Positions 21,412 to 32,557 of a DNA stretch of 64,000 nucleotides are shown piece after piece. Numbering within the stretch: the first letter of the stretch is position 1; the number at the start of each line of letters is the position of its first letter. The position numbers and the translations under genes are program-made. The DNA is taken from assembly GCA_037783545.1 (NCBI GenBank), contig JBBELK010000388.1, forward strand, positions 372,001 to 436,000, written 5' to 3'. The notes beneath the pieces were generated by a model. It made no database searches. It saw only the letters and a program-made list of their open reading frames with translations, and had not been told where the DNA came from. The stretch comes from Henricia sp. BOLD:AAB3569 (taxonomy: Eukaryota; Echinodermata; Asteroidea; Spinulosida; Echinasteridae).

Positions 21412-24400
21412 ATAATAATAATAATAAAAGGCATTTATATAGCGCTTTTAGCTAAAAGATCAAAGCGCTGAACATGGGGAAAACAAAACAATTAAAGATT
21501 AAACAAATGAGATTTAAGTGATTTCCTGAAAGCAATTTCAGTGGAAGAATCTCGTATGCTCTGTGGAATCATATTCCACTCCTTAGGGCCAGCAAACGAG
21601 AAGGACTTTTCGCCAATTGTTTTGGAGCAGTAAGGTACATGCAAACGGGTTGTGTCAGAGGAGGACCTGAGTCCCTCCCTAGCCTGTCTATAGGAAGACA
21701 ACAGGTCGGACAGATAGGGAGGTGCTGCACTATGTAGAGACTTGAAGACAAGTACTAGAAGTTTGAAGAGGATGCGATGCCTGATGGGTAGCCAGTGTAG
21801 TTGGTGCATTAGGATCCGAGCATCCGCAAATCGGTCAACAGAATAAACCAGTCTAACAGCCTGGTTTTGGAGTTTCTGTAAGCGGTTTATTTCGCCTTGA
21901 CTGATGCCGTACATTAATGAATTGCAGTAGTCTAGGCGAGTGGTAATGAGAGAACGGACTGCATGGTGACATGTGTTTTGATCAATGTATTTGCGGATGC
22001 GGCGAAGGTTTCTAAGGTGGAAATTAATAGATTTACAGACAGATGTAACATGTTTACCCATAGACATAGTGGGATCAAATATGACACCAAGATTTCGGAC
22101 ATATGATGATGGCTTAATGTCAAATTGCCCGACTGATAAAGAAAAATCAGGCAATGACTTCAAGGCATGGGGGGATGCAGCGATGAAGAATTCAGTTTTG
22201 TCGTCGTTGATCTTAAGTTTGTTAAGAGACATCCAGTGCTTTATGCTAGCAATACAAGATGAAAGTCTGCCAAGTACCTGTTCAGCATCGCTGGGACGGG
22301 CTGGGTTAAAAGAGGCATATATCTGGGTATCGTCTGCGTAAACATGGTACTTAAGATCATAACGTTCGATTATATCGGAAACAGGTTTGGTGTAAAATGT
22401 GAATAGCAACGGACCGATGACTGAACCTTGGGGAACCCCGAATTCCAAGCGTTTTTCCTCAGAAAAAACGCCATTAACGCAAACACGGTTGTGACGTTTT
22501 TTGAGGTAGGAACTAAACCAGTTCAGGACTGAACCACTAAAACCAAAAGATTGAGAAAGCCGTGCAGTCAAAATGACATGGTCTATCGTATCGAAGGCAG
22601 CAGACAAGTCTAGCATAGCAACCATAACAGCTGATTTGTTGTCTATAGCACGCAGGATGTCGTTTTTGACGTGTAATAGACTTGTCTCAGTACTATGGTG
22701 AGCCTTGTATGCGGACTGATAGAGTTGGTGAAGAGAGTTATCACCAACGTGGTCGTTAACTCGCCTCAGCACAACCTTCTCAATGAGCTTAGACAGAAAT
22801 GGAATATTTGAAATTGGGCGGTAATTCTTCAGATCATTGGGATCAAGATTGGGCTTTTTGAGTATGGGTTTAACAATAGCATGAGACAAGTCGGACGGGA
22901 AAATGCCAGTAGACAGGGAGGAATTGATGATACGAGTGAGAAATGGGGCGAGAGCATGAACATTTGCTTTAATTAACCAGGTCGGCATGGTATCAAGCGA
23001 ACATGTTTTATCAGGGCAACTCCTGATTATACCAACGATTTCCTGTTCATCTGCAAGGGGAAAATTAGAAAACACCTCAATGTCTAAGTTGTCACCTAGA
23101 GCACTGTCAGCGTAGCCTGAACGGGGCATGGCATCCAGTTCAGTTCTAATTTTAACAACCTTATCTCGAAAGAACAAAGAGAATCTGTCACTAAGAACTT
23201 TAGCTGAATCACAATTAGGTAATTTACTAGTGTTCGTGTTAAGGAGAGTTTGAATTGTCTGATGGATGTCTTTCTGGTTGGCTGTGTTGAGTTTATCTTT
23301 GTAGTAATGAGTCTTGGCATCTTGTATGTGTTGAGCAAGCAGGAACTGTTGTCGCTGGTAGGCGTCACGATCTTCGTTGAGATTTGATTTTCGCCACCTG
23401 CGTTCCAGTCGACGCCGTGTATGTCTCGCTTTGTGAACAGAGCCATTGTACCAGGCTGCTCGTGAGCGCACAGTTCGGTTAAGTTTTCTGAGTGGGCAAT
23501 GGTCATCAAGAATTTGTCGGGCCGTCACATTTAGAAATTTAACTTGTTCGTCCACATCATGAAGTTGGAGTAAGGGTTTCAATCTGTTTGCAAAATCGTG
23601 GGCCAGGGCATTGTCATCCGCTGAGCGGTAGTCACGCAGTTCAATGTACTGCACCTGGCGGGCGCATTTACTCCTGTTTAATTTAAAATGAACAGCGTGG
23701 TGGTCTGACATTAAGTTCTCATGCACGAAGCAGTTGAGTACCAGGTTGTCATCCCGATCCCCGATGACCAGATCGAGGGTATGACCGTGTTTATGGGTAG
23801 GACCAGTCACAAATTGATGAAGATTGAAACTGGCTAGGGATCCCAAAAATTTTGTAGGCTCGGATTTCGTGTGTTCATCAACATGGACATTCAAGTCACC
23901 AAGGATGAGATGTTTACCAGGGGCGGTGGTTACATCATTCAGAAAACCATCAAATTCTGTAAGGAACTGGGATGCCGTGAACTTGTTGGTCCCAGAAGGT
24001 GGAGGTCTGTAAATGATGGCGAATACAATGTTGTTGGGTCGATCTTTCAGGATAGCATGTTCGAAGGTTGTAGTTGGATTACGACTGTAGACTGTTGTTA
24101 TGGTCAGTTCAGATTTGCAAATGACTCCAATTCCACCGTGAAAGTCGGTTCCTCCACGTGGGAAGTTCAGAAAGTTGTATCCAGGTGGTGAACATTCACC
24201 AATGACTGTAAAGTCGTCGGCATACAGCCATGTTTCAGTTAAAAACATCACATCAATGTCACGATCAGTAATGTAATCATTAATCAACGCGGTCTTGTTC
24301 CTGATGGAATGAGCGTTCCAAAGACACAAATTAAGATTTGTGGTGTTGAAGTTCGAAACGCACCTTATGGATCGCAGATTGTTGGAGTTTGAACCAGCTC

Positions 24401-25100
24401 TGCGTGATGAGCGCCGTTCGACGGGCGGTCGGCGGTGAATGACTGTGATGGCTTGTTCTGTTCCAGTAGGCGCGTCGTGACGCTTACGAGTGCCACCTCG
24501 GCATCCTCTATGGGTAGGGGACTTCCGGCTAATGTTTAGTGATTTGACACAAGACCAAACGTCAAGGGGAAGTCGTCCTTGCGAATTCGAATACTGCGTG
24601 AGGTCGCCTTTAGAGTATCTGAGGGTAACGTTTGGGGTCTTGTGGCTACTGTCAGATTCAGTTTGGGGGCACTGACCTGGACCATGTTCTACGTGTGGAC
24701 ACGGACCTGGGTTTGGATTTATGTCGCCAGATTGCAAAAGTTGGGTCTGAAATGTCGCGCTTGAATTTCTGTAGTAGGAAATCCTTGGTCCAAGAAATTT
24801 GCAAAGGCGAAACTGTCTGTCGGGGGTTTCACTTCGATGCAGAAAAGCCGGTCCGCTATCGAGTCGGGCATTTACAACGATACACGGAGTAAGCACAAAG
24901 CAGAACACAATGAGCCACGTACAACCCATTGTTCGTCAACAAAAGTCTGAAGAACAAAGTAGGCAATGGACCTCAACAAACCCTTTGTATGCAGCAACAG
25001 GTACAAATCCAAAATGGCTGAAAGTGGTGAATCCAGCATATGTGAAAACGAAAACTTCCAGAAATCGGCGTAATCTTGGTTAAATTGTCGTACCAAAGTA
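21412..25100 (-). mobile_element. Full-length-type L2-like LINE
   Basis: Minus-strand element with a single large ORF (24929 to 21492) and a short 3' UTR ending GCGCTATATAAATGCC followed by ATT repeats at about 21412. Its 5' end is not fixed; the UTR probably extends to about 25.1-25.2 kb. It lies antisense in an intron of the EGF gene. Confidence 0.85.
21492..24929 (-). CDS. L2-like LINE ORF2p, endonuclease-reverse transcriptase
   Basis: 1145 codons without interruption. Residues 1-21 are a hydrophobic signal-like leader. Residues 67-76 (SGDINPNPGP) are a 2A-like motif, in which Asn replaces the usual Glu of DxExNPGP. APE-type endonuclease about 201-418: WNAHS 204, ETW 232, IYRPP 306, GDLNVH 344, SDHHA 408. 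Reverse transcriptase about 640-920: NYRPISN 702, DLSAAFDTIDH 774, GVPQGS 831, YADD 864-867. The C-terminal HQLHWLPIRHRI and PPYLSDLL blocks are typical of the L2/CR1 group. All catalytic motifs look intact, so this copy may be active or very young. Confidence 0.92.
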   Translation of the reverse strand: MGCTWLIVFCFVLTPCIVVNARLDSGPAFLHRSETPDRQFRLCKFLGPRISYYRNSSATFQTQLLQSGDINPNPGPCPHVEHGPGQCPQTESDSSHKTPNVTLRYSKGDLTQYSNSQGRLPLDVWSCVKSLNISRKSPTHRGCRGGTRKRHDAPTGTEQAITVIHRRPPVERRSSRRAGSNSNNLRSIRCVSNFNTTNLNLCLWNAHSIRNKTALINDYITDRDIDVMFLTETWLYADDFTVIGECSPPGYNFLNFPRGGTDFHGGIGVICKSELTITTVYSRNPTTTFEHAILKDRPNNIVFAIIYRPPPSGTNKFTASQFLTEFDGFLNDVTTAPGKHLILGDLNVHVDEHTKSEPTKFLGSLASFNLHQFVTGPTHKHGHTLDLVIGDRDDNLVLNCFVHENLMSDHHAVHFKLNRSKCARQVQYIELRDYRSADDNALAHDFANRLKPLLQLHDVDEQVKFLNVTARQILDDHCPLRKLNRTVRSRAAWYNGSVHKARHTRRRLERRWRKSNLNEDRDAYQRQQFLLAQHIQDAKTHYYKDKLNTANQKDIHQTIQTLLNTNTSKLPNCDSAKVLSDRFSLFFRDKVVKIRTELDAMPRSGYADSALGDNLDIEVFSNFPLADEQEIVGIIRSCPDKTCSLDTMPTWLIKANVHALAPFLTRIINSSLSTGIFPSDLSHAIVKPILKKPNLDPNDLKNYRPISNIPFLSKLIEKVVLRRVNDHVGDNSLHQLYQSAYKAHHSTETSLLHVKNDILRAIDNKSAVMVAMLDLSAAFDTIDHVILTARLSQSFGFSGSVLNWFSSYLKKRHNRVCVNGVFSEEKRLEFGVPQGSVIGPLLFTFYTKPVSDIIERYDLKYHVYADDTQIYASFNPARPSDAEQVLGRLSSCIASIKHWMSLNKLKINDDKTEFFIAASPHALKSLPDFSLSVGQFDIKPSSYVRNLGVIFDPTMSMGKHVTSVCKSINFHLRNLRRIRKYIDQNTCHHAVRSLITTRLDYCNSLMYGISQGEINRLQKLQNQAVRLVYSVDRFADARILMHQLHWLPIRHRILFKLLVLVFKSLHSAAPPYLSDLLSSYRQAREGLRSSSDTTRLHVPYCSKTIGEKSFSFAGPKEWNMIPQSIRDSSTEIAFRKSLKSHLFNL

Positions 25101-25346
25101 CCATGAAATAGATCAGGATCTCTGTGCAAGGTGTTGGTGCAAATCTCAGATGATTACAAGAGTGCTCTGCCGTATATTTAATCAAAATCGTACGGAGCGC
25201 GAGACGAAGCGTGGCTGCCTGTTAGGCGCACAGTATGTTTTTATTGAATAACGCAGCCCTTTTCGTTGCCGAAATGGCTGCTGTCTTTGATGTCAAGTTT
25301 TGTGTCCAACCACAGTCCAATGTGCAAGTTACAACATGGGACTTAT

Positions 25347-25778
25347 GGGCTGCGTTCGGGCGTGTACTCGTGTTAACACGAGTTATACTCCTGCGCGCGT
25401 GAACGGCAAGAATAACGACACTCGGGTCAGTGAAAGTATGCTCTCACTACTCCCCAACAAATGGGGAGTGTGCTCGTACTCCTGTCAAGTGTCATGTGAT
25501 TTGTACGAAGATGGTGAATTTGCCCAACGTGTCAACTCAATAACTGAAACAATAACTCACTTAGGTTTGTTTTACATGGCATCAAAGGTTCTCACGACTT
25601 ACGGCCTGTATTTCCTCAGTTTCTTGTGAGCAATGAAACGGCGTTTTTTTGTGCAGTGATGGCAAGAGACGGCGCACGCGCACGCGGACTGCGGACTTGC
25701 TGTTCGCGTGATGTGACCCGAGTGCAATGCGCACGCATTACTCCCGAGTAGCGAGAACTGCACGCCCGAACGCAGCCC
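25347..25778. mobile_element. Non-autonomous DNA element, GGGCTGCGTTCGGGCGTG ends
   Basis: 18-bp perfect inverted ends at 25347-25364 and 25761-25778. 432 bp, no transposase. No clear target duplication was found. Confidence 0.7.
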
Positions 25779-26039
25779 TGGTTTGTGCAGGGCGGAGCCA
25801 ACATTAATTTATGCAAAAAGTGTACCGCCCCAACCATGGACCTCACCTTTTTATTTGCATAACAGCTCCCGCTCATACAGTTTTTCCTGTAAAGTAATCC
25901 AAGCTCAAACCATAGCTTTAATGTTGTAACTTGTATACTAGCTAGACTCGTGGTTAGAAGGAAATTTAGCATGCAAAGAGGCGGCTGATTCGACATTGAA
26001 GTAAGCTGCCGAAAGAATCCAAAACATCCTGCATATAAA
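25779..26039. other. No gene recognised
   Basis: Intronic sequence of the EGF gene without recognised coding or repeat content. Confidence 0.35.
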
Positions 26040-26345
26040 GCAATCTTGCATAGTGCCAAATGCCAGGGCCTCTAGGCGCTTTACAGTATAAACCAAAGCA
26101 ATAACGTACACATGTACATATATATAAAAAGATTAAAGTTAAAACCAAAGAGCATCATGAAGAGCATCAAGTCTGGTAATACTGAACAAAAAGATGTGTC
26201 TTAAGCTGGGACTTGAAATTACTGATGGAATAAATTTGACGCATGCTGTTAGGAAGACCATTCCAGAGGTGTGCTGCTAAAAAAAAAATGATCTATCACC
26301 ATAGAATTTTGTTGATGAGCGAGCAGGTACCCTCAATTGACATAT
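26040..26345 (-). mobile_element. 3' end fragment of another L2-like LINE
   Basis: On the minus strand it reads LWNGLPNSMRQ, then FKSQLKTHLF, the extreme C-terminus shared by L2/CR1 reverse transcriptases, followed by a non-coding tail with GGCGCTTTAC. Strongly 5'-truncated. Confidence 0.6.
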
Positions 26346-26392
26346 AATAGCACACGCGCGGGAACAACTTCGGATATATTGATTAAGATTCA

Positions 26393-26525
26393 CTTGCTTC
26401 AATATCCAAATTAGAGATTGCAAATTTCCTGTTTTCTTCCCATGGATAGTATTTTGGGGAGGTATTTTAAATGATTGTTAGGTTAGAGCAAAATCCATTT
26501 TCTTGACAAATCTGAACAAGCTCCT
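26393..26525 (+). mobile_element. TTAA family 3 right-end fragment
   Basis: Covers the family stretch with AAATTTCCTGTTTTCTTCCC and CAAGCTCCTT; left part and terminal TTAA are missing. Confidence 0.55.
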
Positions 26526-26533
26526 TGAATTAA

Positions 26534-26794
<261 letters not shown>

Positions 26795-26856
26795 TAGTAA
26801 TGCTCATGTATTTTTCCACAGACGCGTGCGTGCACGCACACATCAAATGTAGCCTG

Positions 26857-27352
26857 CTTTGGTACTGCAAAATTGGAATGTAGAATTAAGTAACGACAAA
26901 GACATGCTGAAGGTTTTCGACTTGCACTCAAAGCAAAACGCAAGAATGGCGTGGGTACGCTATCGATATAGTATAAAGCTAAAGCGAGAATGACGTGTTC
27001 AGAATGCTGCGCGCTGATTAGTCAGCTAAAAACAGCAGGGAGCCCGCTACTGCGCAAGCGCAGTTAGACCACATGTAACATATAAATAAATTCCTTCTGG
27101 CGATATAACACAGGTTTACTGAAGTGTATGTACGTGGCTTCGAGCATGTGCAGATGCATGATACTGCGTACTCTGGCTAGTACAGCAGACAGCAGTACAC
27201 TGTTCTGGCCATAGCCCGAGTATCATGCATCTGCACATGCTCGAAGCCACGTACATACACTTCAGTAAACCTGCGTTTTGCTCTGACGAGTGCAAGTCAA
27301 AAAGCTTTAGCATGTCTTTGTCGTTACTTAATTCTATATTTCAAATGTAGCC
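26857..27352. mobile_element. Inverted-terminal-repeat element with inner palindrome
   Basis: About 70-bp inverted ends (TAAGTAACGACAAAGACATG and complement near 27310-27335). Inside is a second palindrome, arms about 27112-27160 and 27227-27285. A partner, diverged copy lies at about 36597-36790 inside the 4.8-kb element. No ORF. Confidence 0.7.
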
Positions 27353-27869
27353 TTTCTGCATCAAATGCTTTTGACACCCACTTTTACTGAATCTTTCTGA
27401 TATCGAAACCAAGGATTCCTCAAAAGTGCCCGAGGCACTGTAGCTCATAAGCATGAAGAAACCTGTGAAGAGAAGACGATGAAGAAGTGCTCAGTTTTAG
27501 AGATGGGAGGGAAAACCCTAACACAATTGTGTATAGACCATTCCAGGACCCCTTCCCTGTACACATCCGCCTTAGCTGGGACGCAGCTTTTCCCAGTGCA
27601 TGGACTGTGTGTTTTGCGTTGTTAAATCGAACAGCGCGCATTCATGATGCGCGCAACGCGCTCTTCACACACAAATTTACACTGAGCCTTTTTTGCGCGT
27701 TGTTGACACGCGCGTCGCTTTGACAAAAAGCGATGTGGAAGGAATTTTGAGTGAAACGATGCACTGAAAATCACTCAATTATGAAAACACTTTCCGTCCA
27801 AGCTAATTCTATGGAAGGAATTTGGGATGAAACAATGCACTGAAAACCACAGAATTAGCTTGGACATGT
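27353..27869. other. No gene recognised
   Basis: Contains a near-direct repeat of GGAAGGAATTTTGAGTGAAAC type (about 27738 and 27813) just left of the next TTAA element. Otherwise featureless. Confidence 0.4.
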
Positions 27870-28394
27870 TTAAAGATAGTATACATGATCAGTAAACTGT
27901 TACAAATAGTTGTCTCCCCCTCTGTGATTGAAGATATGCATGATTAAAACCAACCTAAGCAAACACCAGCTCCGTACTTCGTCTAACTTTTGAGAAAACG
28001 GTCAAAAAAGGGTTTGCAGTCATTTCGCCCCAAAACCACCTCGCCCTGAACCATTTTGCCCTGAACCACGGCCTGTGCACGAAGTGGTTTTTGGGCGAAG
28101 TGGCGTTTGGGTGATGTAGTGTTTGGACGAAGTGATTTGGGGCGAAATGGCACTCGGGCAAAGTAGTTTGGGGCGAAATGGCACTTGGGCGAAATGGTTT
28201 TGGGGCGAATTGAATTTTCGTCTCATGAGACGAAAACTAATTGTTTTAATAATTTCTCAAAGACTATAGCACTTCAGACAAAACCATTTCAGGGGAAGTT
28301 TTCTACGGTCATCATGTTTATATTGTGTAAGTTAGGGGTAAATCTGTAAACATTTCTGATTTTCGAGATTACCAATGATGTATACTGCCTTTAA
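27870..28394 (-). mobile_element. TTAA family 2 element, complete
   Basis: TTAA at 27870-27873 and 28391-28394; inverted copy of the element at 19151, about 517 bp. The two are close in sequence over the TTCGCCC region. Frames here are repeat artefacts. Confidence 0.85.
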
Positions 28395-28499
28395 CGGAAA
28401 GTGTCATTATTCTTTAGTTATGTAAAGCCATTGTTCCTGTTTTTAAAAGTTTTCCAGTCATGTAATCTGTATCATATCATCTGCCCTTTTCATGTACAG

Positions 28500-28616
28500 A
28501 GAATATGTGCCTGAAAGATCCATGCAACTCCAATGTTGACTGCATGCCGACAACAACTGACCCAGGATACACGTGCTCATGTGACATTGGCTGGGATGGC
28601 TCAGATAGCAATATTG
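28500..28616 (+). pseudogene. EGF exon 6, last cysteine lost
   Basis: 117 bp, acceptor ACAG at 28496-28499, donor G|GTCACG (weak) at 28617, phase 1-1. NMCLKDPC, VDC, YTCSC and GWDGSDSNI follow the module order. The sixth cysteine is Ser: alignment of DSNI with NCDI in EGF exon 8 suggests a TGC to AGC change. No O-glucose site (CLKDPC). The C5-C6 disulphide is impossible. Confidence 0.75.
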
Positions 28617-28938
28617 GTCACGGATTCACACAATTTCATAGCCCTTGGACAAGGCTGTGACAGCAACTAATCAGTTGCACAACTAGTAGCAACTGGGAGC
28701 ATCGATCCAGGATCAATTGCTGTCGATGTGCACCCACATGATCAGACGCACTCGTTGAACTGACAGCAACTAGTTGCAAGTACGCGTACATCGACGCAAC
28801 TGACCGCAACTGGGTACAACTATAGTTGCCAGAAAGTAGAACATGAGCAACCCGCGGCAACTGGGATTTTTCTAGTTGCCAGTAGTTACAAGTGCGCGTA
28901 CATCAACCTTTACCTACATGCTTTTTCTTTCTTTCTAG
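28617..28938. other. Intron with recurrent AGTTGC/GCAACT motifs
   Basis: Numerous copies of GCAACT and its complement give weak self-complementarity between about 28650 and 28880. Confidence 0.45.
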
Positions 28939-29185
28939 CCAATCCCTGTGAGAGTAGCCCCTGTGGTTTAAAGGCACAGGCTCGTCAGCAATGCGCGCCC
29001 GCCAAATTCGTGCTCGAAACACGCAGCTCCATGCCTTTGCTATGGAGCTGCGTATTGCGTGGCACACATTTGGCAGGCGCGCATTGCTGACGAGCATGTG
29101 CCTTTAAATGGAGTGTGCCGAAATAACGACACTGATTATTACTGTCTGTGCATCAGTGGATGGGTGGGAACCAATTGCGAAGCAG
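28939..29185 (+). pseudogene. EGF exon 7 split by a TTAA MITE
   Basis: Acceptor CTAG at 28935-28938, donor GTAAAC at 29186. The first part reads NPCESSPCG, the last part NGVCRNNDTDYYCLCISGWVGTNCEA. Between them lies a 132-bp TTAA family 1 MITE plus one duplicated TTAA. The exon without this 136-bp insert is 111 bp, a multiple of three, in line with its neighbours. With the insert the frame shifts and meets a TGA. The module carries CESSPC (O-glucose) and a C-x-N-x4-Y-x-C-x-C aspartyl/asparaginyl hydroxylation consensus. Confidence 0.9.
28968..29107. mobile_element. TTAA family 1 foldback MITE inside an EGF exon
   Basis: TTAA duplicated at 28968-28971 and 29104-29107. The 132-bp body is a near palindrome (AGGCACAGGCTCGTCAGCAA and complement), almost the same as the copies at 11930 and 53901. 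Confidence 0.92.
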
Positions 29186-29387
29186 GTAAACATTATTTTA
29201 TTTTATTTTATTTTATTTTTTTAACTATCAATGGCTAATAGACCAGTTGCACGATAGATTTGCATAAATCGTACCTGCTTCACGCTATGGCGCTTGCATG
29301 CGAGTGAGTCAAGCACCAGACTCCCTGGCAAATTGGGCCGTTTCCAGGGGGGTGCAAGCTGGTCCATAGTAACCGGCGCAACAGTCT

Positions 29388-29702
29388 GTTTGGTACCTGG
29401 AATACCTCGCACATTACTCTGTACATGTTAAAGCTGGACCATCCGAAATTACATGTTGAAATGAACATGTTGAAACGTATAGTCATCGTGAATTTTCGTC
29501 AAAATAATGAAATAGAACATGTTTTTTAACTTGAAATTGATGTCAACTTTGAAAGCTGGAACGTTTCCAAACTACAATGATGCATTCAAGAAAGTAGAAA
29601 AACGATTTTGGGTTATGTGACTGGTTTGAAGTTGCTGATCAATCAACATGGTTCAGCTTAGATACACATAGAGTAATGTGCGAGGTATTCCAGGTACCGC
29701 AC
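29388..29702. repeat. Inverted-repeat element
   Basis: Arms of about 30 bp, GGTACCTGGAATACCTCGCA at about 29392 and its complement ending at about 29698, flank some 245 bp of non-coding sequence. Probable MITE. Confidence 0.6.
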
Positions 29703-30009
29703 GGTTACCATGTGCCAGCAATGCACCCCCTTGAGGCGGAGTTGATTTGCCAGATATAGTATGGTGCTTAAGTCACTCGTACGCGAACACGTATCTGTGT
29801 ACACAGGGGTTTATGGGGTACATGCATTGTTGTCCTATTTTCCCTTTTCTTTAGAATTCCTCTGTGGGGTACCACTGTTCCTTTTGAATTTCTTTATGGG
29901 GTACCATTGTTCCATTGTTGTGTTTGGTACCCCACAAGTGTGTCCGTGTTAGACCGCTATATAGCGCGAAGGTACGTGGGACTATAGCATTTATGTACAT
30001 GTAAATATA

Positions 30010-30336
30010 ATGATAATGATAATGGATTCTTATATAGCGCACATGTCCACCCTGCGGGGTGCTCCTGGCGCTGTTGCCATTATTATTATCGCTGCCATCA
30101 GGGAATCACCAGAACCATTTCGCTTTAACTAGGTGGCTGCTGGCCAGGCGCTCAACCCTATCAGCAGTTAGATTGTGGCATTCCCCGTAACTGCTTCCCA
30201 TATATCGCTTGGGTTGACGAGGCAACTGGGATTAAGTGCCTTGCCCAGGGACACATACACGTTGGTCGAAGTGGGGCTTGAACCCACAACCTCTGATTGG
30301 GAGTTTCGCTTCATACCCACTAGATGACTCCAGGAC
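30010..30336 (-). mobile_element. SINE family B, full-length, inverted
   Basis: On the minus strand: tRNA head, box B GGTTCAAGCCCC, central TGTCCCTGGGCAAGGCACTT, body, then GCGCTATATAAGAATCC and ATT/ATC repeats. Best complete copy of the family, and the clearest L2-like tail. Confidence 0.85.
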
Positions 30337-30500
30337 ATATGCAAATCTATTACCTTTCAAAATCCCCGCAAAACCCATCAAATGAAAGATAACGACGAGC
30401 TCTTTAATTTGATACCAAATATGCAGTTGTAACAATCGTATTTTTAGATAAGATTTGAAAAATGGCATTTCCCATACTGAATTGCCCATCTGTTTTGCAG

Positions 30501-30611
30501 AGGACCCCTGTGTTAGCAGACCGTGTCAGAACGGAGGTTTTTGTACTGGTGAACCTGGCAATTACACATGCAGCTGTGAGCAAGGCTGGGCTGGGAACAA
30601 CTGTGACATCG
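30501..30611 (+). CDS. EGF exon 8
   Basis: 111 bp, acceptor GCAG at 30497-30500, donor GTAATG at 30612, phase 1-1. Six cysteines: EDPCVSRPC, CQNGGFC, YTCSCEQGWAGNNCDI. CVSRPC gives the O-glucose consensus; no O-fucose site. Intact. No later EGF exon, transmembrane exon or stop exon was found to the right, so the gene end is unknown. Confidence 0.85.
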
Positions 30612-31947
30612 GTAATGTATTTCATTCCTTCGTTTATTTTTTCCACTTGGCCAAATAAAATTATACACTATTGATTGCTTTCGATGACGTAGAACATCCG
30701 GGAATGTGTGGTGGTCAACAGTCACGCGCGTATACACGCGCGCGCCAATAGACGCACATGAACACGCGTCACCAGCGTATTTTCATTCGAAGGTGCCGCA
30801 CGCACGCGTTGTGATACGTTCAAATTATTGAGCATGCACTCGGCTTGTAAAAACTAAAGTGCTTTTACTTGATCGCGATTTTTAGCCTGAAGAATTGCGT
30901 TTTTATCTTTCTCGATGTAACAGAGGTAAGTGCAACCAATGCGCTTTCCTTGCTCCTCTTGCCGGTTATTTCTCGAGCCACGTGGGTCATGAAAAATGCC
31001 CACCAAAATGGTGGATGGAAGGGGTGACGTCACCGGAAAGCAATCAATTAAAGATATGGGTCCAGTTTGTTAATGGACCTACTGCTGGGCGACTAGTGGA
31101 TTTTGCTACTCGCGAGTAGCTGCAGCAATTACTCGTGAGTAATCGAGTAGTTGGCAAAGTATCAAAAGGGAGGAAAAAACAAAATGCATGTTTGTGTGTA
31201 TAAGTAACGAACTGTACAGCGGAAATTTGCCTAATCTGTGCCGCCTGATTCTGTTTCAAACAATGCATAGATGGTGAACTTCAGCAAGGATTATTTTGTA
31301 TTTCTCTCCTAAAAAAATACCTCGATTATCTTTGGGTAACGGAAATCAAGCAGTCTTGCTCCGCGATTAGACGGCATAAGTTTGCCATAATTCTCTTTCA
31401 ATCCGTGCACGTAGCTACATGTACTGTCTCCTATGTAACATAGCATGTATTAAATCGCGAATTTACGAGAAGCGCATTGAAACAGTTCATTGAACAGGGC
31501 GTACCCAGCAGATGCCACGTGGAGATCTGCAGTCGTTGTACTCGAGCGTTGTGGTTCAAAAACATGCTTGTCGGACAGCACAAAGGACACAATGAATTGA
31601 AATAGTCGGCATACACAACAAATACGTCACCTGCACACAGGTCGCCTTTTAAGTGTGCTGGGAAACAGGCAGTGTAACAATATAGCATATAATCGGGATT
31701 AATCGCGAGTATGTAACGGTACTCACGGCGCCGCGATCAATCAAGTAGTTTAAAAATGAGTACCATTTACTACTTGCGATTAATCGATTAATCGAGCTAT
31801 TCGCCCAGCGGTTATTGGACTGTTCCGGATTTGGCCACAACCCCCGTCCACCTTAGAAACGGTGCTCAGCAGCCATCACGATAGCGTGTGAGCCATAGCA
31901 ACAATATCTAAGGGGGCGGGGCAAACTCGGAAAGTATGCATTATTAT
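30612..31947. other. No gene recognised
   Basis: Contains a CG-rich alternating purine-pyrimidine stretch near 30722-30755 and recurrent ACTCGCGAGTAG/AATCGATTAATCG palindromes (31105-31150, 31770-31800). No EGF-like exon could be read on either strand. Confidence 0.4.
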
Positions 31948-32222
31948 TGGTTCTCAAACCTATACAATAATTTTTCATGTAGGTTTGAGAACCAACTATA
32001 ATTATAATTGGTTATAATTAGTTCTCAATTATAATTGGTTATAATTAGTTCTCAAACCTATATAGGTTTGAGAACCAACTATAATTATAATTGGTTATAA
32101 TTAGTTCTCAATTATAATTGGTTATAATTAGTTCTCAAACCTATATAGGTTTGAGAAGTTGAGAACCAATTATAATTATAATTGAGAACAAAATTGAGAA
32201 CAAAATTGGTTCTCAAACCTAT
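31948..32222. repeat. Array of GGTTTGAGAACC palindromes
   Basis: Repeated GGTTCTCAAACCTATATAGG/TTTGAGAACC palindromes alternating with AATTATAATTGGTTATAATT. A matching array lies at 38241-38425, on the other side of the 5.7-kb element pair. Confidence 0.85.
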
Positions 32223-32277
32223 AATAATAATTATGTAATAATAATAATAATAATTTAAAGAACGCTGAATGACGCAA

Positions 32278-32509
32278 TAGGGCGACATTTTGGCAAGACT
32301 CTCACCGGAGACCACCGAAATTTCGGCAAGAGTCACTCAAAATGACACCTTATTTTTGTACCCGAAGCTTCCGGAGATGGTCACAGACCGAAGAGAAACA
32401 GCTCCAGTCCCGATAAAAATGGTTCTCGACCTAAACAAAAATGGTTTTTGACCTTAAAAAATGAATTTTAAACTCAAAAATATTAGGGCGACACCAAAAT
32501 GTCGCCCTA
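32278..32509. mobile_element. MITE with TAGGGCGACATTTTGG termini
   Basis: 16-bp perfect inverted ends at 32278-32293 and 32494-32509; 232 bp, no ORF. A partial repeat of the end occurs just outside (TTTGTCGCCCTA near 32530-32541). Confidence 0.75.
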
Positions 32510-32557
32510 ATATACCTTTTTTACACACGATTTGTCGCCCTATTCTAGCATTGATAG

